Part shown: positions 1 to 7,270 of the stretch, one piece after another | How the letters are laid out: every line of letters begins with the position of its first letter | Numbering within the stretch: the first letter of the stretch is position 1 | DNA from: Fimbriimonadaceae bacterium | Lineage (GTDB): Bacteria; Armatimonadota; Fimbriimonadia; Fimbriimonadales; Fimbriimonadaceae | Length of the DNA stretch: 12,389 bases | Assembly: GCA_014380605.1 (NCBI GenBank) | Contig: JACMJO010000179.1 | Coordinates: forward strand, 1 to 12,389 | Reading direction: 5' to 3' | Position numbers and translations under genes: made by a program | Notes under the pieces: model-generated | What the model was told of the DNA's origin: nothing | Seen by the model: the letters and a program-made list of their open reading frames with translations, nothing else | Database searches by the model: none

Positions 1-752
1 AGATTGGCTTCTGACGCCGAAATCGAAACGCCGTACCTAGTCTCATCGGAATCTCCTTTCAGGATTCGATCAATTACGGGACGAACTTCCTTGTCCGTGA
101 GAAGAGCGCGATCCTTGGTCGCGCTGATCTCTCGAACCGCTGCTTCCCCCTGGCCGAGACTATTGCGCGCCTCCAACATGGCCTTCCAGAGGGTCGTATC
201 TCGAGGCCAAAGGAGTAGCGCTCGGGCACATATCTCGCTGACGATGTTAGTTCTGCGCAGCTTGAGGCCAAGTTCGGCCATCCTTATGCAGACGGTGTGA
301 AAAGTATCAATTGGTTCCTTAAGGACTTCCAATGGCCAGCTTTCGAAACCCGATCCCCTTACGTTCCTGTAGAAGTAGCGATACGCCTCCTGAAGGCCAT
401 CGAACTCATCCTCCTCACGGCTCGTGTCACGCGATTCGTCCACCATTGCTCGAAAGACTCGGGCGTCGCATTCCACTACATCTGGGTGAAGGGTAAGGCC
501 GTCTTGGCTCTCAACGATCGCGTTGGGCAGGAGCTGTCGCAACTTGGCAAGGGCCACGCGGAGGCGGTTATTCGCGACCTCGGCCTCGACACCGGGCCAT
601 AGTTCATGTACAACGGCTCGGCGGGAGACTGGTTGGGGCGCCTGAACCGCCAGGTAGGCAAGGATTTTAGCGTTGGAGCGGAGAGGTATCGAAGCGCCGT
701 CCCGGAGATTGACCAGCTTGAACGGACCGAGAACCTCGATTCGAAACTCCAC
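1..752 (-). CDS. SARP/BTAD-family transcriptional regulator (3'-truncated by window edge)
   Basis: Reading the minus strand from a GTG at 752 gives an open frame of 250 codons with no stop before the left edge, so the gene continues outside the window. Residues 1 to about 95 look like an OmpR/PhoB-type winged helix as found in SARP regulators. The protein opens MEFRIEVLGPFKL, then has an LRSNAKILAYLA-like helix, a VSRRAVVHELWP segment and NNRLRVALAKLRQLLP, followed by the usual CDARVF junction. Residues about 105-220 are helical and fit a bacterial transcriptional activator (BTAD) domain, including an LLLWPRDTTLWKAML-type repeat. The family binds DNA as an activator; larger members add ATPase or TPR domains, which would lie beyond the edge. 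An in-frame TAA three codons upstream makes GTG 752 the first possible start. No clear ribosome binding site precedes it. It lies 36 nt after the acyl-CoA synthetase gene and may be cotranscribed. The regulated genes are unknown. Confidence 0.85.
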   Translation of the reverse strand, partial: MEFRIEVLGPFKLVNLRDGASIPLRSNAKILAYLAVQAPQPVSRRAVVHELWPGVEAEVANNRLRVALAKLRQLLPNAIVESQDGLTLHPDVVECDARVFRAMVDESRDTSREEDEFDGLQEAYRYFYRNVRGSGFESWPLEVLKEPIDTFHTVCIRMAELGLKLRRTNIVSEICARALLLWPRDTTLWKAMLEARNSLGQGEAAVREISATKDRALLTDKEVRPVIDRILKGDSDETRYGVSISASEAN

Positions 753-788
753 TACCGTTTAGGATACCGCTCGGCCCTGTCAATGGGG

Positions 789-2489
789 TTATCTCAGCCC
801 TTCGATCAGCGATCCGTACCGCTCCTTGACCACCTTGCGCTTGACCTTCAAGGTCGGCGTGAGCTCGCCGGACTCGATGGTGAATGCTTTGTCGAGCAAA
901 GCATGCTTCTTGACCATCTCGAAGTTGGCCAGAGTCTTGTTGATCCGGTCGATCTCCGACTTAATCAGGGCTTTGACCTCCGCATTCTCGGTTAGTTTGC
1001 CCAGGTCTTTACCTTCGAACTTTGCCGCGACTTGTTCGGCGTTAGGCACTATCAGGGCGACACAGTACTCCATACCATCCCCTAGGACCACCGCCTCCTG
1101 GATGTAAGGGGACGAACGCAGTTTGTTCTCGATGGGTTGGGGCGCGACGTTCTTTCCGTTGCCCAGGACAAGGAGGTCCTTTTTGCGATCGGTGATCTTG
1201 AGGAAGCCATCTTTGTATTCGCCAATGTCGCCGGTGTGGAACCATCCGTCGGCATCGATCGCTTGGGCGGTTTCCTGTGGCAAGTTCCAATAACCGACCA
1301 TCCGGGCATCGCCTTTGAAGAGGATCTCGCCATCTTCTGCGATATTGAGTTCGACGCCTTCAAAAACTTCTCCTACGGTGTCGTACCGATTCCGATCCGG
1401 GTGGTTGATGCAGACGCCGGAATAAGTCTCGGTCAGCCCATAGCCTTGCAGGACCGGCAAGCGAAACGCGCCGTAGAACTCGGCCACATGAGCGGGCAGA
1501 GCTGCTCCGCCTGCCGCAAACAGCCTCAGTTTGCCGCCGAGACGGGCTCGTATCTTATCGCCTACCAGCTTATCGGTAAGCCAGAACAGGGGCGCAAACT
1601 CCCCTCGGAACCGCTTGCTTCCTTGAGCTAGGCCCCAATGGAACATCTTCTGTTGGAGCGGCTTCTGCTTTTTCAAGCCGTCGAGAATTTTGTCCATCAT
1701 AGACTCTAGGAACCGCGGGACCACGAGCATGACGGTGGGTTGACCCTTCTGAATATCGTTGGCGAGCGTCATCAAGCTCTTGGAATAGATAATCGTCGCT
1801 CCGATCGAGATCGGAAGAAGCTGGCCGTCGGTGCGTTCAAATACATGCGACATCGGAAGGAAGCACAGGAACCGATCGACCTCCGTCACGGGAAACTGCT
1901 TGGGAATGACAGCGAACAACGAGACAAATCCCCGATGGGCAAGCATTGCGCCCTTCGGTAAGCCGGTGGTTCCGCTGGTGTAGATGATGGTTGCCAAGTC
2001 ATCGGGGCCAATCGCGTCGATGCCTTGCTCCCATGCTGTGGCATCGATTGGCGTGGATTTCTTATTAGCAAGATCGGACACACTGCCTTCCCCCTTTAGC
2101 TGGAGAACCTGAACCTCTGCCAATCCTTCAAGCTTCTTTGACTGTGAAGCGTCGCCCGCAATCGCAATCTTGGCTCCACAGTCTTGAACGATGTATTGAG
2201 CTTGGTCTGGAGGGAGTGTAGGGTAGATGGGAACGACTATGACGCCAAGGGTTTGGCATGCCCAATCCACGAGCGCCCACTCGACGCAGTTCTCGCTGAG
2301 AATGACCAAGCGGTCGCCCTTCACCACGCCAAGGGACGCGACGACTCCCGCATAGTCCCTGACCTTGGGATAGAGGTCGCGATACTTGATCTCGTCGAAC
2401 CCCTCCTTGGTAGGAACAAGCATCGCCGTACGTTCGGCAAACCGTTGGCAAGAAGCGCGCAGCATTGCGCCAAGAGACCGATGTTCCAT
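789..2489 (-). CDS. Long-chain fatty acid--CoA ligase (AMP-forming acyl-CoA synthetase, FadD/FACS type)
   Basis: This 566-residue protein activates a fatty acid with ATP to an acyl-adenylate and transfers it to CoA, probably at the inner face of the membrane. Motifs of the ANL adenylating superfamily are all present: the phosphate loop YTSGTTGLPKG (about residues 170-180), the adenine-binding QGYGLTET (about 348-355), DGWFHTGDIG (about 414-423) with the following DRKKDLLVLGNGKNVAP hinge, and a C-terminal LTPTLKVKRK whose first lysine (about 548) is the expected catalytic lysine. ATG 2489 is chosen because GGGGAG stands 3 nt upstream and MEHRSLGAMLRASCQRFAERTAM fits the family's N-terminus. 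A GTG at 2528 would add 13 residues but has no ribosome binding site. The substrate chain length cannot be read from sequence. A 58-nt gap separates it from the helicase gene and 36 nt from the downstream regulator gene. Confidence 0.94.
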   Translation of the reverse strand: MEHRSLGAMLRASCQRFAERTAMLVPTKEGFDEIKYRDLYPKVRDYAGVVASLGVVKGDRLVILSENCVEWALVDWACQTLGVIVVPIYPTLPPDQAQYIVQDCGAKIAIAGDASQSKKLEGLAEVQVLQLKGEGSVSDLANKKSTPIDATAWEQGIDAIGPDDLATIIYTSGTTGLPKGAMLAHRGFVSLFAVIPKQFPVTEVDRFLCFLPMSHVFERTDGQLLPISIGATIIYSKSLMTLANDIQKGQPTVMLVVPRFLESMMDKILDGLKKQKPLQQKMFHWGLAQGSKRFRGEFAPLFWLTDKLVGDKIRARLGGKLRLFAAGGAALPAHVAEFYGAFRLPVLQGYGLTETYSGVCINHPDRNRYDTVGEVFEGVELNIAEDGEILFKGDARMVGYWNLPQETAQAIDADGWFHTGDIGEYKDGFLKITDRKKDLLVLGNGKNVAPQPIENKLRSSPYIQEAVVLGDGMEYCVALIVPNAEQVAAKFEGKDLGKLTENAEVKALIKSEIDRINKTLANFEMVKKHALLDKAFTIESGELTPTLKVKRKVVKERYGSLIEGLR

Positions 2490-2547
2490 AGACTCCCCAG
2501 ATTGTATAGCTATTGCGTCGGGAAGCACAGGGTAGGTCGCAATAAAC

Positions 2548-4815
2548 TCAGGCCGGATTTCTCAAGGATTCCAAAATGGACATGGCATACGCCTTGTCCA
2601 AGGCATCGTTATTGACCTCGCATCGGGCGCTCAGCAGACATCCTGGACACCCTTCAAGGCATGGACAACTCTTTAAGACCTGCAATGCGCCTTGCGTCCA
2701 GCCGGAAAAAGATTCGAAAAGCTTCTCGCAAAGTCCAACCCCTCCTGGCGTCTGGTCATAGACAAACACGGCCAGGCCCAAGCAATCCGGGTGGAAGGCG
2801 TACCAGGAGCTTCCCAGATCGCCCCGATCACAGCCGGCAAGAAGCGGGGCCAAGGCCATAAGCGCATGCTCCGCGCCATGGACTCCTCCTAGGTGGCGGG
2901 CCAGGTCGTCGCCTGGGAGCGCACTTGGCAGGGTGGCTACAACGGCAAGAGTGTCATACGTCTCCGGGGGTAAGTCCAGATCCTCCATCCCGAGCATCGA
3001 GTCGCCGTCAAGCGCCTTCCTCTTGAATCCGATGACGATCGACGTGACTTTCACTCCGCTCAGGGAAGCGACTCCATTCCTTCTCAATAGCACCTGTGGC
3101 TCGACTGCGGTTTGAACGATCGCCTGGGTGTAATAGTTGGCTTCGAGGGGTTCAAGGTGGGCAACTCCGACGTCCAGGTCCAGCTCTAAGCTGATGTAGG
3201 TCGCGCCGCGATGCAAGTAGATCGCTCCTTCATGCGCATTCTGCATCGCCCGCCATCTTTCCATGGTGCCTAGTTCGACCCCGTTGTGAAGAAGTACGAC
3301 CTGTTCCCCTCGCGAACCCCGGATGTTTACCTTTGGAGCTGGCGGCTCATGGGAAGGATAGAAGAACATGCCGTTACGAAACGAAAGCTCGCCACTCCGA
3401 TCCATCGTTTCGGCCAGTTCTAACGCCGTGGGATCAAAGCTTTCCAACTCGGTAGGACTGAGGGGACGTTCGTGAGCGGCGCAGAGGAGTTGCTGAGAGA
3501 GGATTTGTGGATTGCCTGGATTGATTGTGACGCTCTCGTTCCTCGCATCGAGCAAAGTCTCGGGTTGGCGGATGAGGAACTGCTCGAGCGGGTCGTTCTG
3601 GGCGACCATTATGGCAAGACCATCGTGGACTCCTCGTCCCGCTCGCCCGGATTGTTGGAAGAAGCTGGCGATGGAGCCGGGATAGCCATTCATCACGACG
3701 GCATCGAGACCGCCAATGTCCACTCCAAGCTCCATGGCGTTGGTCGCGCTCAGACCAAGGAGTTGGCCCTTGAAGACAGATTGCTCGATCTGGCGACGCT
3801 CCTTGGGCGTGTAACCTGCCCGGTAGCTCTCGATCTTCTTTGGATCGACTTGTCCGCTTTTCGACAGTTTCTCGCGTGTGTACTTGAGAACGAGCTCAGC
3901 GGAGACTCTTGCTCGGCTAAACGCCAGTGTGCGCTGCCCCAATTCGGCCAGCATGGCAATAAGGTCGGCACTGACCAGGTTTGTGCTTAACCGCTGGCCA
4001 CTTCCCAGATCGGGTGGATTCCAGAATACAAAGGTCCGCTTTCCCTTCGGCGACCCGTCGGCGTCGATGAGGGTGGGTTTTCGGCCCGTCAACCTTTCGA
4101 AGAGCTCGGTTGGGTTTCCGATCGTAGCGCTGCAAGCGATGATCTGCGGCCTTGACCGGTGCCACTCGCATATACGCAGCAGCCGCCGGAGGACGCTGGC
4201 GACATTAGACCCGAAGACGCCTCGATACACGTGCATCTCGTCTATGACAATCAGCCTGAGCGATTTGAAAAACTTCGTCCACAGCTCGTGCCCAGGCAAG
4301 ATTCCGATGTGGAGCATGTCGGGGTTGGTGAGCACAATATGCGCGAGGCGGCGGAGTGAGGACCGCTGGCTTGGCGGGGTATCTCCATCATAGGTTCCCG
4401 CCCGCACCGATGCAGGTATCAGCTTTTCTAGCCGCCCCAATTGGTCTTGGGCCAGGGCTTTCGTTGGAAACAGGTAGAGCATCCTTGCGGCGGGCTCGGA
4501 GAGGCTGAATTGGATGGCGGGCAGATTGTAGCAAAGCGTCTTTCCACTGTTCGTGCCGGTGACGATGACGAGATCCTTGCCCTCCATCGCCGCATCGTAT
4601 GCCTGAGCCTGGTGTGAGAAGAGTCGATCAAGCCCTTGATGCTCAAGCCGATCCTTAAGGCTGGCATGCATCGGAGAAGCGATGTCGCCATACCTAGCCT
4701 CCCTTGAAGGCATCTCCTCGACATGGACGATCTGGTCCCTTAGAGCTTCGTCATGCAGGAGTTGGAGCCATCCGTCAGGGCTACTCTTCGTCTTCTTCTC
4801 GTTCGTCGGGGGCAT
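2548..4815 (-). CDS. mrfA: MrfA-family DEAD/DEAH helicase with C-terminal DUF1998 zinc domain
   Basis: This 755-residue superfamily 2 helicase resembles Bacillus MrfA (YprA) and yeast Hrq1. Bacillus MrfA works with the exonuclease MrfB in a UvrABC-independent repair pathway for mitomycin C damage. Visible motifs, numbered from ATG 4815, are a FSHQAQAY Q-like motif (66-73), Walker A GTNSGKT (87-93), FPTKALAQDQ motif Ia, DEMH Walker B (192-195) followed by VYRGVFGSNVA, SATIGNP motif III, LSATNAMELGVDIGGLD motif V and QQSGRAGR motif VI (387-394). The DUF1998 region ends in CPCLEGCPGCLLSARC (717-732), the cysteine cluster expected to hold zinc. The length matches Bacillus MrfA (about 750). ATG 4815 is preferred over TTG 4821; neither has a clear ribosome binding site. 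The start lies inside tatC, giving a 35-nt overlap that suggests translational coupling. No mrfB-like exonuclease is present here, so the mitomycin role is inferred by homology. Confidence 0.92.
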   Translation of the reverse strand: MPPTNEKKTKSSPDGWLQLLHDEALRDQIVHVEEMPSREARYGDIASPMHASLKDRLEHQGLDRLFSHQAQAYDAAMEGKDLVIVTGTNSGKTLCYNLPAIQFSLSEPAARMLYLFPTKALAQDQLGRLEKLIPASVRAGTYDGDTPPSQRSSLRRLAHIVLTNPDMLHIGILPGHELWTKFFKSLRLIVIDEMHVYRGVFGSNVASVLRRLLRICEWHRSRPQIIACSATIGNPTELFERLTGRKPTLIDADGSPKGKRTFVFWNPPDLGSGQRLSTNLVSADLIAMLAELGQRTLAFSRARVSAELVLKYTREKLSKSGQVDPKKIESYRAGYTPKERRQIEQSVFKGQLLGLSATNAMELGVDIGGLDAVVMNGYPGSIASFFQQSGRAGRGVHDGLAIMVAQNDPLEQFLIRQPETLLDARNESVTINPGNPQILSQQLLCAAHERPLSPTELESFDPTALELAETMDRSGELSFRNGMFFYPSHEPPAPKVNIRGSRGEQVVLLHNGVELGTMERWRAMQNAHEGAIYLHRGATYISLELDLDVGVAHLEPLEANYYTQAIVQTAVEPQVLLRRNGVASLSGVKVTSIVIGFKRKALDGDSMLGMEDLDLPPETYDTLAVVATLPSALPGDDLARHLGGVHGAEHALMALAPLLAGCDRGDLGSSWYAFHPDCLGLAVFVYDQTPGGVGLCEKLFESFSGWTQGALQVLKSCPCLEGCPGCLLSARCEVNNDALDKAYAMSILESLRNPA

Positions 4816-5635
4816 CCTCAACGTAGTCAGGATTCTCGATGACCTTCACTTTCTTTCGCTGAACGATCTTGACCGCCCAAACGCTGATCATGAAAAGTAT
4901 CGATAGCGGAATCGCCATCATGAGCATGGTCAGGGGGTCGTTACTGGGAGTGAGGATTGCAGAGAGGAAGAAGACGAAAACGGTGCCATGTCGCCAGTGC
5001 TTGGCTAGCGTTTGCGCACTTAACAGACCGATGGCTCCTAATCCGTACACGATCACTGGAAGCTGGAAGCCGATGCCAAAAGCAAGCATGATCTTGACCA
5101 TGAACAAGACCATGGAGCCCGGCTGTTGGTTAAGGACTGCGCCTGGGAAGTTGTCCAGGTAGCTCACAAACCACGCAACTGCTGCGGGGAGGCAGAACCA
5201 GCAAAAGGCCACTCCGGTGAAGAACAAGAGGATGGAAACAGGCGCAAGCCTCTTCAAAGGTCGCTTCTCGGTTTCCCGCAGACCGGGCGCTACAAAACCC
5301 CACAGCTGGGTCAATACAAACGGCAGAGCCAGCACCAATCCAATGATGAAGCTGAACTGCATCTGGAAGATGAACATCTGCGTGAAGTGGGTGAAGGCCT
5401 CCTTATAGCGGTCGGGATCGATACCCGCATTTCGGATGCCTACCGCGGCCACGTTATTGAAGGTGTCGTAAACGGGCTTCTGCAGGAACCAGCCGATCAC
5501 CCAACCGCCTACAATTAACTGGATAATCCTTACAAGTCGGGTACGGAGTTCCTCCAAGTGCTCGACCAAAGTAGCACGAAACTCCTCTGGTTCCCCAGAG
5601 GAGTCTCGTTTAGTCAAGCGAGGTTGAGCGCTCAA
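4781..5635 (-). CDS. tatC: Sec-independent (twin-arginine) protein translocase subunit TatC
   Basis: TatC is the multispanning inner-membrane receptor that binds twin-arginine signal peptides and recruits TatA to export folded proteins. The 284-residue product has the family pattern: HLEELRTRL (26-34) before the first transmembrane segment, FVAPGLRETEKR (114-125) in the first cytoplasmic loop, FGIGFQLPV (186-194), and LTPSNDPLTMLMMAIP (228-243). Six hydrophobic segments are seen. Position 191 is glutamine where E. coli TatC has Glu170. The C-terminal tail is highly acidic (EDAPDEREEDEE). The start is TTG 5635, supported by AGGAG 5 nt upstream. TTG at 5569 (codon 23) is an in-frame alternative just before the conserved HLEELR. 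The gene begins 12 nt after the secreted-protein gene and its 3' end overlaps the helicase gene by 35 nt. No tatA or tatB is in the window. Confidence 0.96.
   Translation of the reverse strand: MSAQPRLTKRDSSGEPEEFRATLVEHLEELRTRLVRIIQLIVGGWVIGWFLQKPVYDTFNNVAAVGIRNAGIDPDRYKEAFTHFTQMFIFQMQFSFIIGLVLALPFVLTQLWGFVAPGLRETEKRPLKRLAPVSILLFFTGVAFCWFCLPAAVAWFVSYLDNFPGAVLNQQPGSMVLFMVKIMLAFGIGFQLPVIVYGLGAIGLLSAQTLAKHWRHGTVFVFFLSAILTPSNDPLTMLMMAIPLSILFMISVWAVKIVQRKKVKVIENPDYVEDAPDEREEDEE
5581..5604 (-). promoter_or_regulatory. Perfect 10-bp stem-loop in the 5' coding region of tatC
   Basis: On the mRNA strand, arm ACTCCTCTGG and arm CCAGAGGAGT are perfect inverted complements separated by the four-base loop GGAA, which fits the GNRA tetraloop pattern. 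It spans codons 11-21 of tatC, about 30 nt after the TTG start. The 3' arm contains AGAGGAG, which resembles a ribosome binding site and stands 11 nt before an in-frame TTG at 5569. The fold is seen in the sequence. A role in start choice or translation control is inference. It lacks the following U-run of an intrinsic terminator. Confidence 0.4.
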
Positions 5636-5640
5636 CGCGT

Positions 5641-5645
5641 CTCCT
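5641..5645 (-). promoter_or_regulatory. Ribosome binding site of tatC (AGGAG) supporting a TTG start
   Basis: The mRNA-strand AGGAG lies 5 nt upstream of TTG 5635, just after the stop codon of the preceding gene. It is the reason for choosing the rare TTG start, since no ATG is available near the conserved N-terminus of TatC. Confidence 0.65.
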
Positions 5646-5647
5646 GC

Positions 5648-7108
5648 TTACTTCTCAAGCGTAAAGATAGTCTGCTGTCGGATTCGAAGATATTGCACCT
5701 GCGGGGTTCCTTGGCCAGCACCTCGCCCGCCACCGGGAGCTCCAAAGCCTCCTGGAGGGCCAAAACCCGCCGGAGGGCCACCTTGGCCACGTCCCTGGCC
5801 AGGACCTCGTCCGGGAAGGCCGGTCTGCCCCACTCCACCAGGAGGTGGAGCAGCGCCGCCAGGCCCACCACCGGTACCTACGCCCGGTCTGCCACGACCT
5901 GGAGGGCCACCAGTTGGTCCTCCAGGGCCACTTGGCCCGCCAAGTCCACCACCCTGGCTCTCCATCTTGCGATCGATCGTCATGTCTCGCATGCTCTTTA
6001 CAATCACGCCCCGATCGAGGGCGAACCAGATGGTTTCAACAAGTTCAACCTTGTCGTCTGCGAAAGCGCTGCCACGAGCCTGCAATTGCTTGCCCTCCAT
6101 GCTCGTCGTTCCAGAAGCGATAACGTTCTTGATCTTTGCGCAAGGATGTCCCATTTCCCACTCGACGCCGGCAAATTCGCCGCGCGCAGGGAACTTTGTG
6201 GTCAACCGAGTGACTTCGTCCTTCTTGTCCAAATCAAGAACGCCATTCTGGAACCGGGATTGCCATGAATCGCCGGGCCGAACTGCCTTCTCAGGAAGCG
6301 TTGGCAATGGGAACAGAGCGTAGAGATTGAGGGTGACGTCTTCGCCCGTGGAGCCGGACGTTCCTTCCATTGCAAAATAGTTCGGAACGGAGCCAAAGAC
6401 TTCTCGACCCGTGCCCGTGATCCTCATGTAGATCGGGTGCATCATGTAGTCGAAATATCGCTGAGGCTCAGTGCTTTGGCTTGTGGTCAGAACTGCATAG
6501 TCCTTCCCTTTTGAAGGCAAAGCCTGAATCCTGACGAGGCCATCGCCGTTGCCGTAGGAATTGTCGACGGCATAAAGCAGGCGAATCTTCTCAGCTTCAA
6601 TCGGAAGCTCCGCAGGACGACCTCCGGCTCGATTTTGAGTTCCGCTAATTGTTGAAACAGCGATGCGCTGCTGCAGCGTGTAAACGAGCTCGGTTTTCGG
6701 AGCAAACTTGTATCGCAATCGAAGACCATTGGCGGGGATTGCGATGCTTGCCGAATTGGAAACATTGACCGTGATCGACGAGCGATCGACGATTCGTGGA
6801 TTCTCGTTATAGTCCACATACAAAACGACTTCAAGATTGACTTTGCCGTCCTGGATGTTCCGTCCTTTCGTGTCCAGAACGTAATCGTAGTATTTGCCAG
6901 TCAACGGAGGCGTTATAGCCTCAATGAACTTGCCGTTCAGAAAGACGCCAATATATCCGCCTTGCGGAATACTGTTCTTGGGGATCAAGACATGAACTTT
7001 TTCGCGTACCTTCGAGCCATCAGCAGGGCGCACAATTGTGAATGGCGCTTGCGCCAAGACTGCGCCCACTGCAGCCATGAAGACGAGAGTTACCATCGTT
7101 CGCTTCAT
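5648..7108 (-). CDS. Secreted hypothetical protein with Gly/Pro-rich insertion near the C-terminus
   Basis: I cannot assign a function to this 486-residue protein. It opens with a Sec-type signal peptide (MKRTMVTLVFMAAVGAVLAQA, likely cleaved near residue 21; no twin arginine). A segment of about 100 residues follows (FTIVRPADGSKV onward, alternating hydrophobic strands) that resembles an Ig-like beta domain. Residues about 135-385 form a beta-rich region with FPLPTLPEKAVRPGDSW, a pattern I associate, with low certainty, with DUF6263-like surface proteins. Residues about 386-469 are a Gly/Pro-rich low-complexity stretch with a few Arg and Gln, after which the chain returns to ordinary sequence (VQYLRIRQQTIFTLEK). 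ATG 7108 is chosen because GGAGGA stands 6 nt upstream; a GTG at 7141 would place 11 residues before the signal peptide. It leads a tight gene row with tatC 12 nt downstream, and is probably exported through Sec. Confidence 0.88.
   Translation of the reverse strand: MKRTMVTLVFMAAVGAVLAQAPFTIVRPADGSKVREKVHVLIPKNSIPQGGYIGVFLNGKFIEAITPPLTGKYYDYVLDTKGRNIQDGKVNLEVVLYVDYNENPRIVDRSSITVNVSNSASIAIPANGLRLRYKFAPKTELVYTLQQRIAVSTISGTQNRAGGRPAELPIEAEKIRLLYAVDNSYGNGDGLVRIQALPSKGKDYAVLTTSQSTEPQRYFDYMMHPIYMRITGTGREVFGSVPNYFAMEGTSGSTGEDVTLNLYALFPLPTLPEKAVRPGDSWQSRFQNGVLDLDKKDEVTRLTTKFPARGEFAGVEWEMGHPCAKIKNVIASGTTSMEGKQLQARGSAFADDKVELVETIWFALDRGVIVKSMRDMTIDRKMESQGGGLGGPSGPGGPTGGPPGRGRPGVGTGGGPGGAAPPPGGVGQTGLPGRGPGQGRGQGGPPAGFGPPGGFGAPGGGRGAGQGTPQVQYLRIRQQTIFTLEK
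5702..5953 (-). repeat. Gly/Pro-rich low-complexity coding segment
   Basis: About 84 codons encode almost only Gly, Pro, Arg, Gln, Ala and Val, with clusters such as GGPSGPGGPTGGPPGRGRPG and GFGPPGGFGAPGGG. There is no strict GXY triplet period, so it is not a collagen-like helix by pattern. The DNA is GC-rich and self-complementary in places; for example CCTGGAGG at 5898-5905 pairs with CCTCCAGG at 5919-5926. Such segments often vary in length between strains; that is not testable here. Confidence 0.75.
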
Positions 7109-7270
7109 TAAGAATCCTCCGAGAGCCTCATTTTGAGACACTCGTTTCAGTAAGCATTATGACGCCCGTTTTCGGCGAGAGGTCACAATTCGCGCTATCT
7201 GAATAGATTTTCTTTACGCCCGCATTCGACTCATTGATGCAACCCTTGTCGAGACGCCCCGGTCTTACCC
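7109..7270. promoter_or_regulatory. Divergent intergenic region, expected promoters for both directions
   Basis: These 162 nt separate the secreted-protein gene (minus) from the DUF4126 gene (plus) and are the only divergent spacer in the window. On the minus strand a CATAAT at 7156-7161 could be a -10 box, about 50 nt upstream of ATG 7108, but I find no -35 element at proper spacing; TTGTGA lies 21 nt further up. For the plus direction I see only weak AT-rich candidates near 7200-7215. The location argues for promoters; the individual boxes are not convincing. Confidence 0.35.
7115..7120 (-). promoter_or_regulatory. Strong ribosome binding site (GGAGGA) fixing the start at 7108
   Basis: The mRNA-strand GGAGGA is 6 nt from ATG 7108. 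It lies inside the longer open frame that begins at GTG 7141, so it decides in favour of the shorter protein, whose N-terminus is then a clean signal peptide. Confidence 0.8.

Noticed and set aside
753..769. Direct repeat TACCG with 12-nt period just upstream of the SARP-type regulator
   Set aside because: SARP operators are direct repeats, but five bases twice is easily chance, and the spacing is not the usual 11 or 22.
1137..1631. Plus-strand open frame opposite the acyl-CoA synthetase, and a similar one at 8412-8879 opposite crtI
   Set aside because: Both lie wholly inside well-supported minus-strand enzymes and encode no recognisable protein.
2511..2544. Inverted repeat TATTGCG / CGCAATA with a 20-nt loop between the helicase and acyl-CoA synthetase genes
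   Set aside because: The stem is only 7 bp with a long loop and no U-run, and part of it lies at the helicase stop. It is too weak to call a terminator or operator.
3472..3990. Plus-strand open frames opposite the helicase, here and at 3878-4393
   Set aside because: The minus strand carries an uninterrupted helicase with all motifs; these frames show no conserved domain.
5558..6268. Long plus-strand open frame of 236 codons opposite the Gly/Pro-rich gene and the tatC start
   Set aside because: It is the antisense shadow of GC-rich Gly/Pro codons. The product is rich in Ser, Arg, Thr and Ala with no domain pattern, and the opposite strand has a strong ribosome binding site and signal peptide.
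7031..7056. Two adjacent palindromes (CACAATTGTG and TGGCGC-TT-GCGCCA) near the signal-peptide codons
   Set aside because: They fall within the coding region for the signal peptide junction and are short. Nothing else supports a regulatory site inside the gene.
7046..7108. Possible Tat substrate upstream of tatC
   Set aside because: The signal peptide begins MKRTMV and lacks a twin-arginine motif, so the protein is more likely a Sec substrate.
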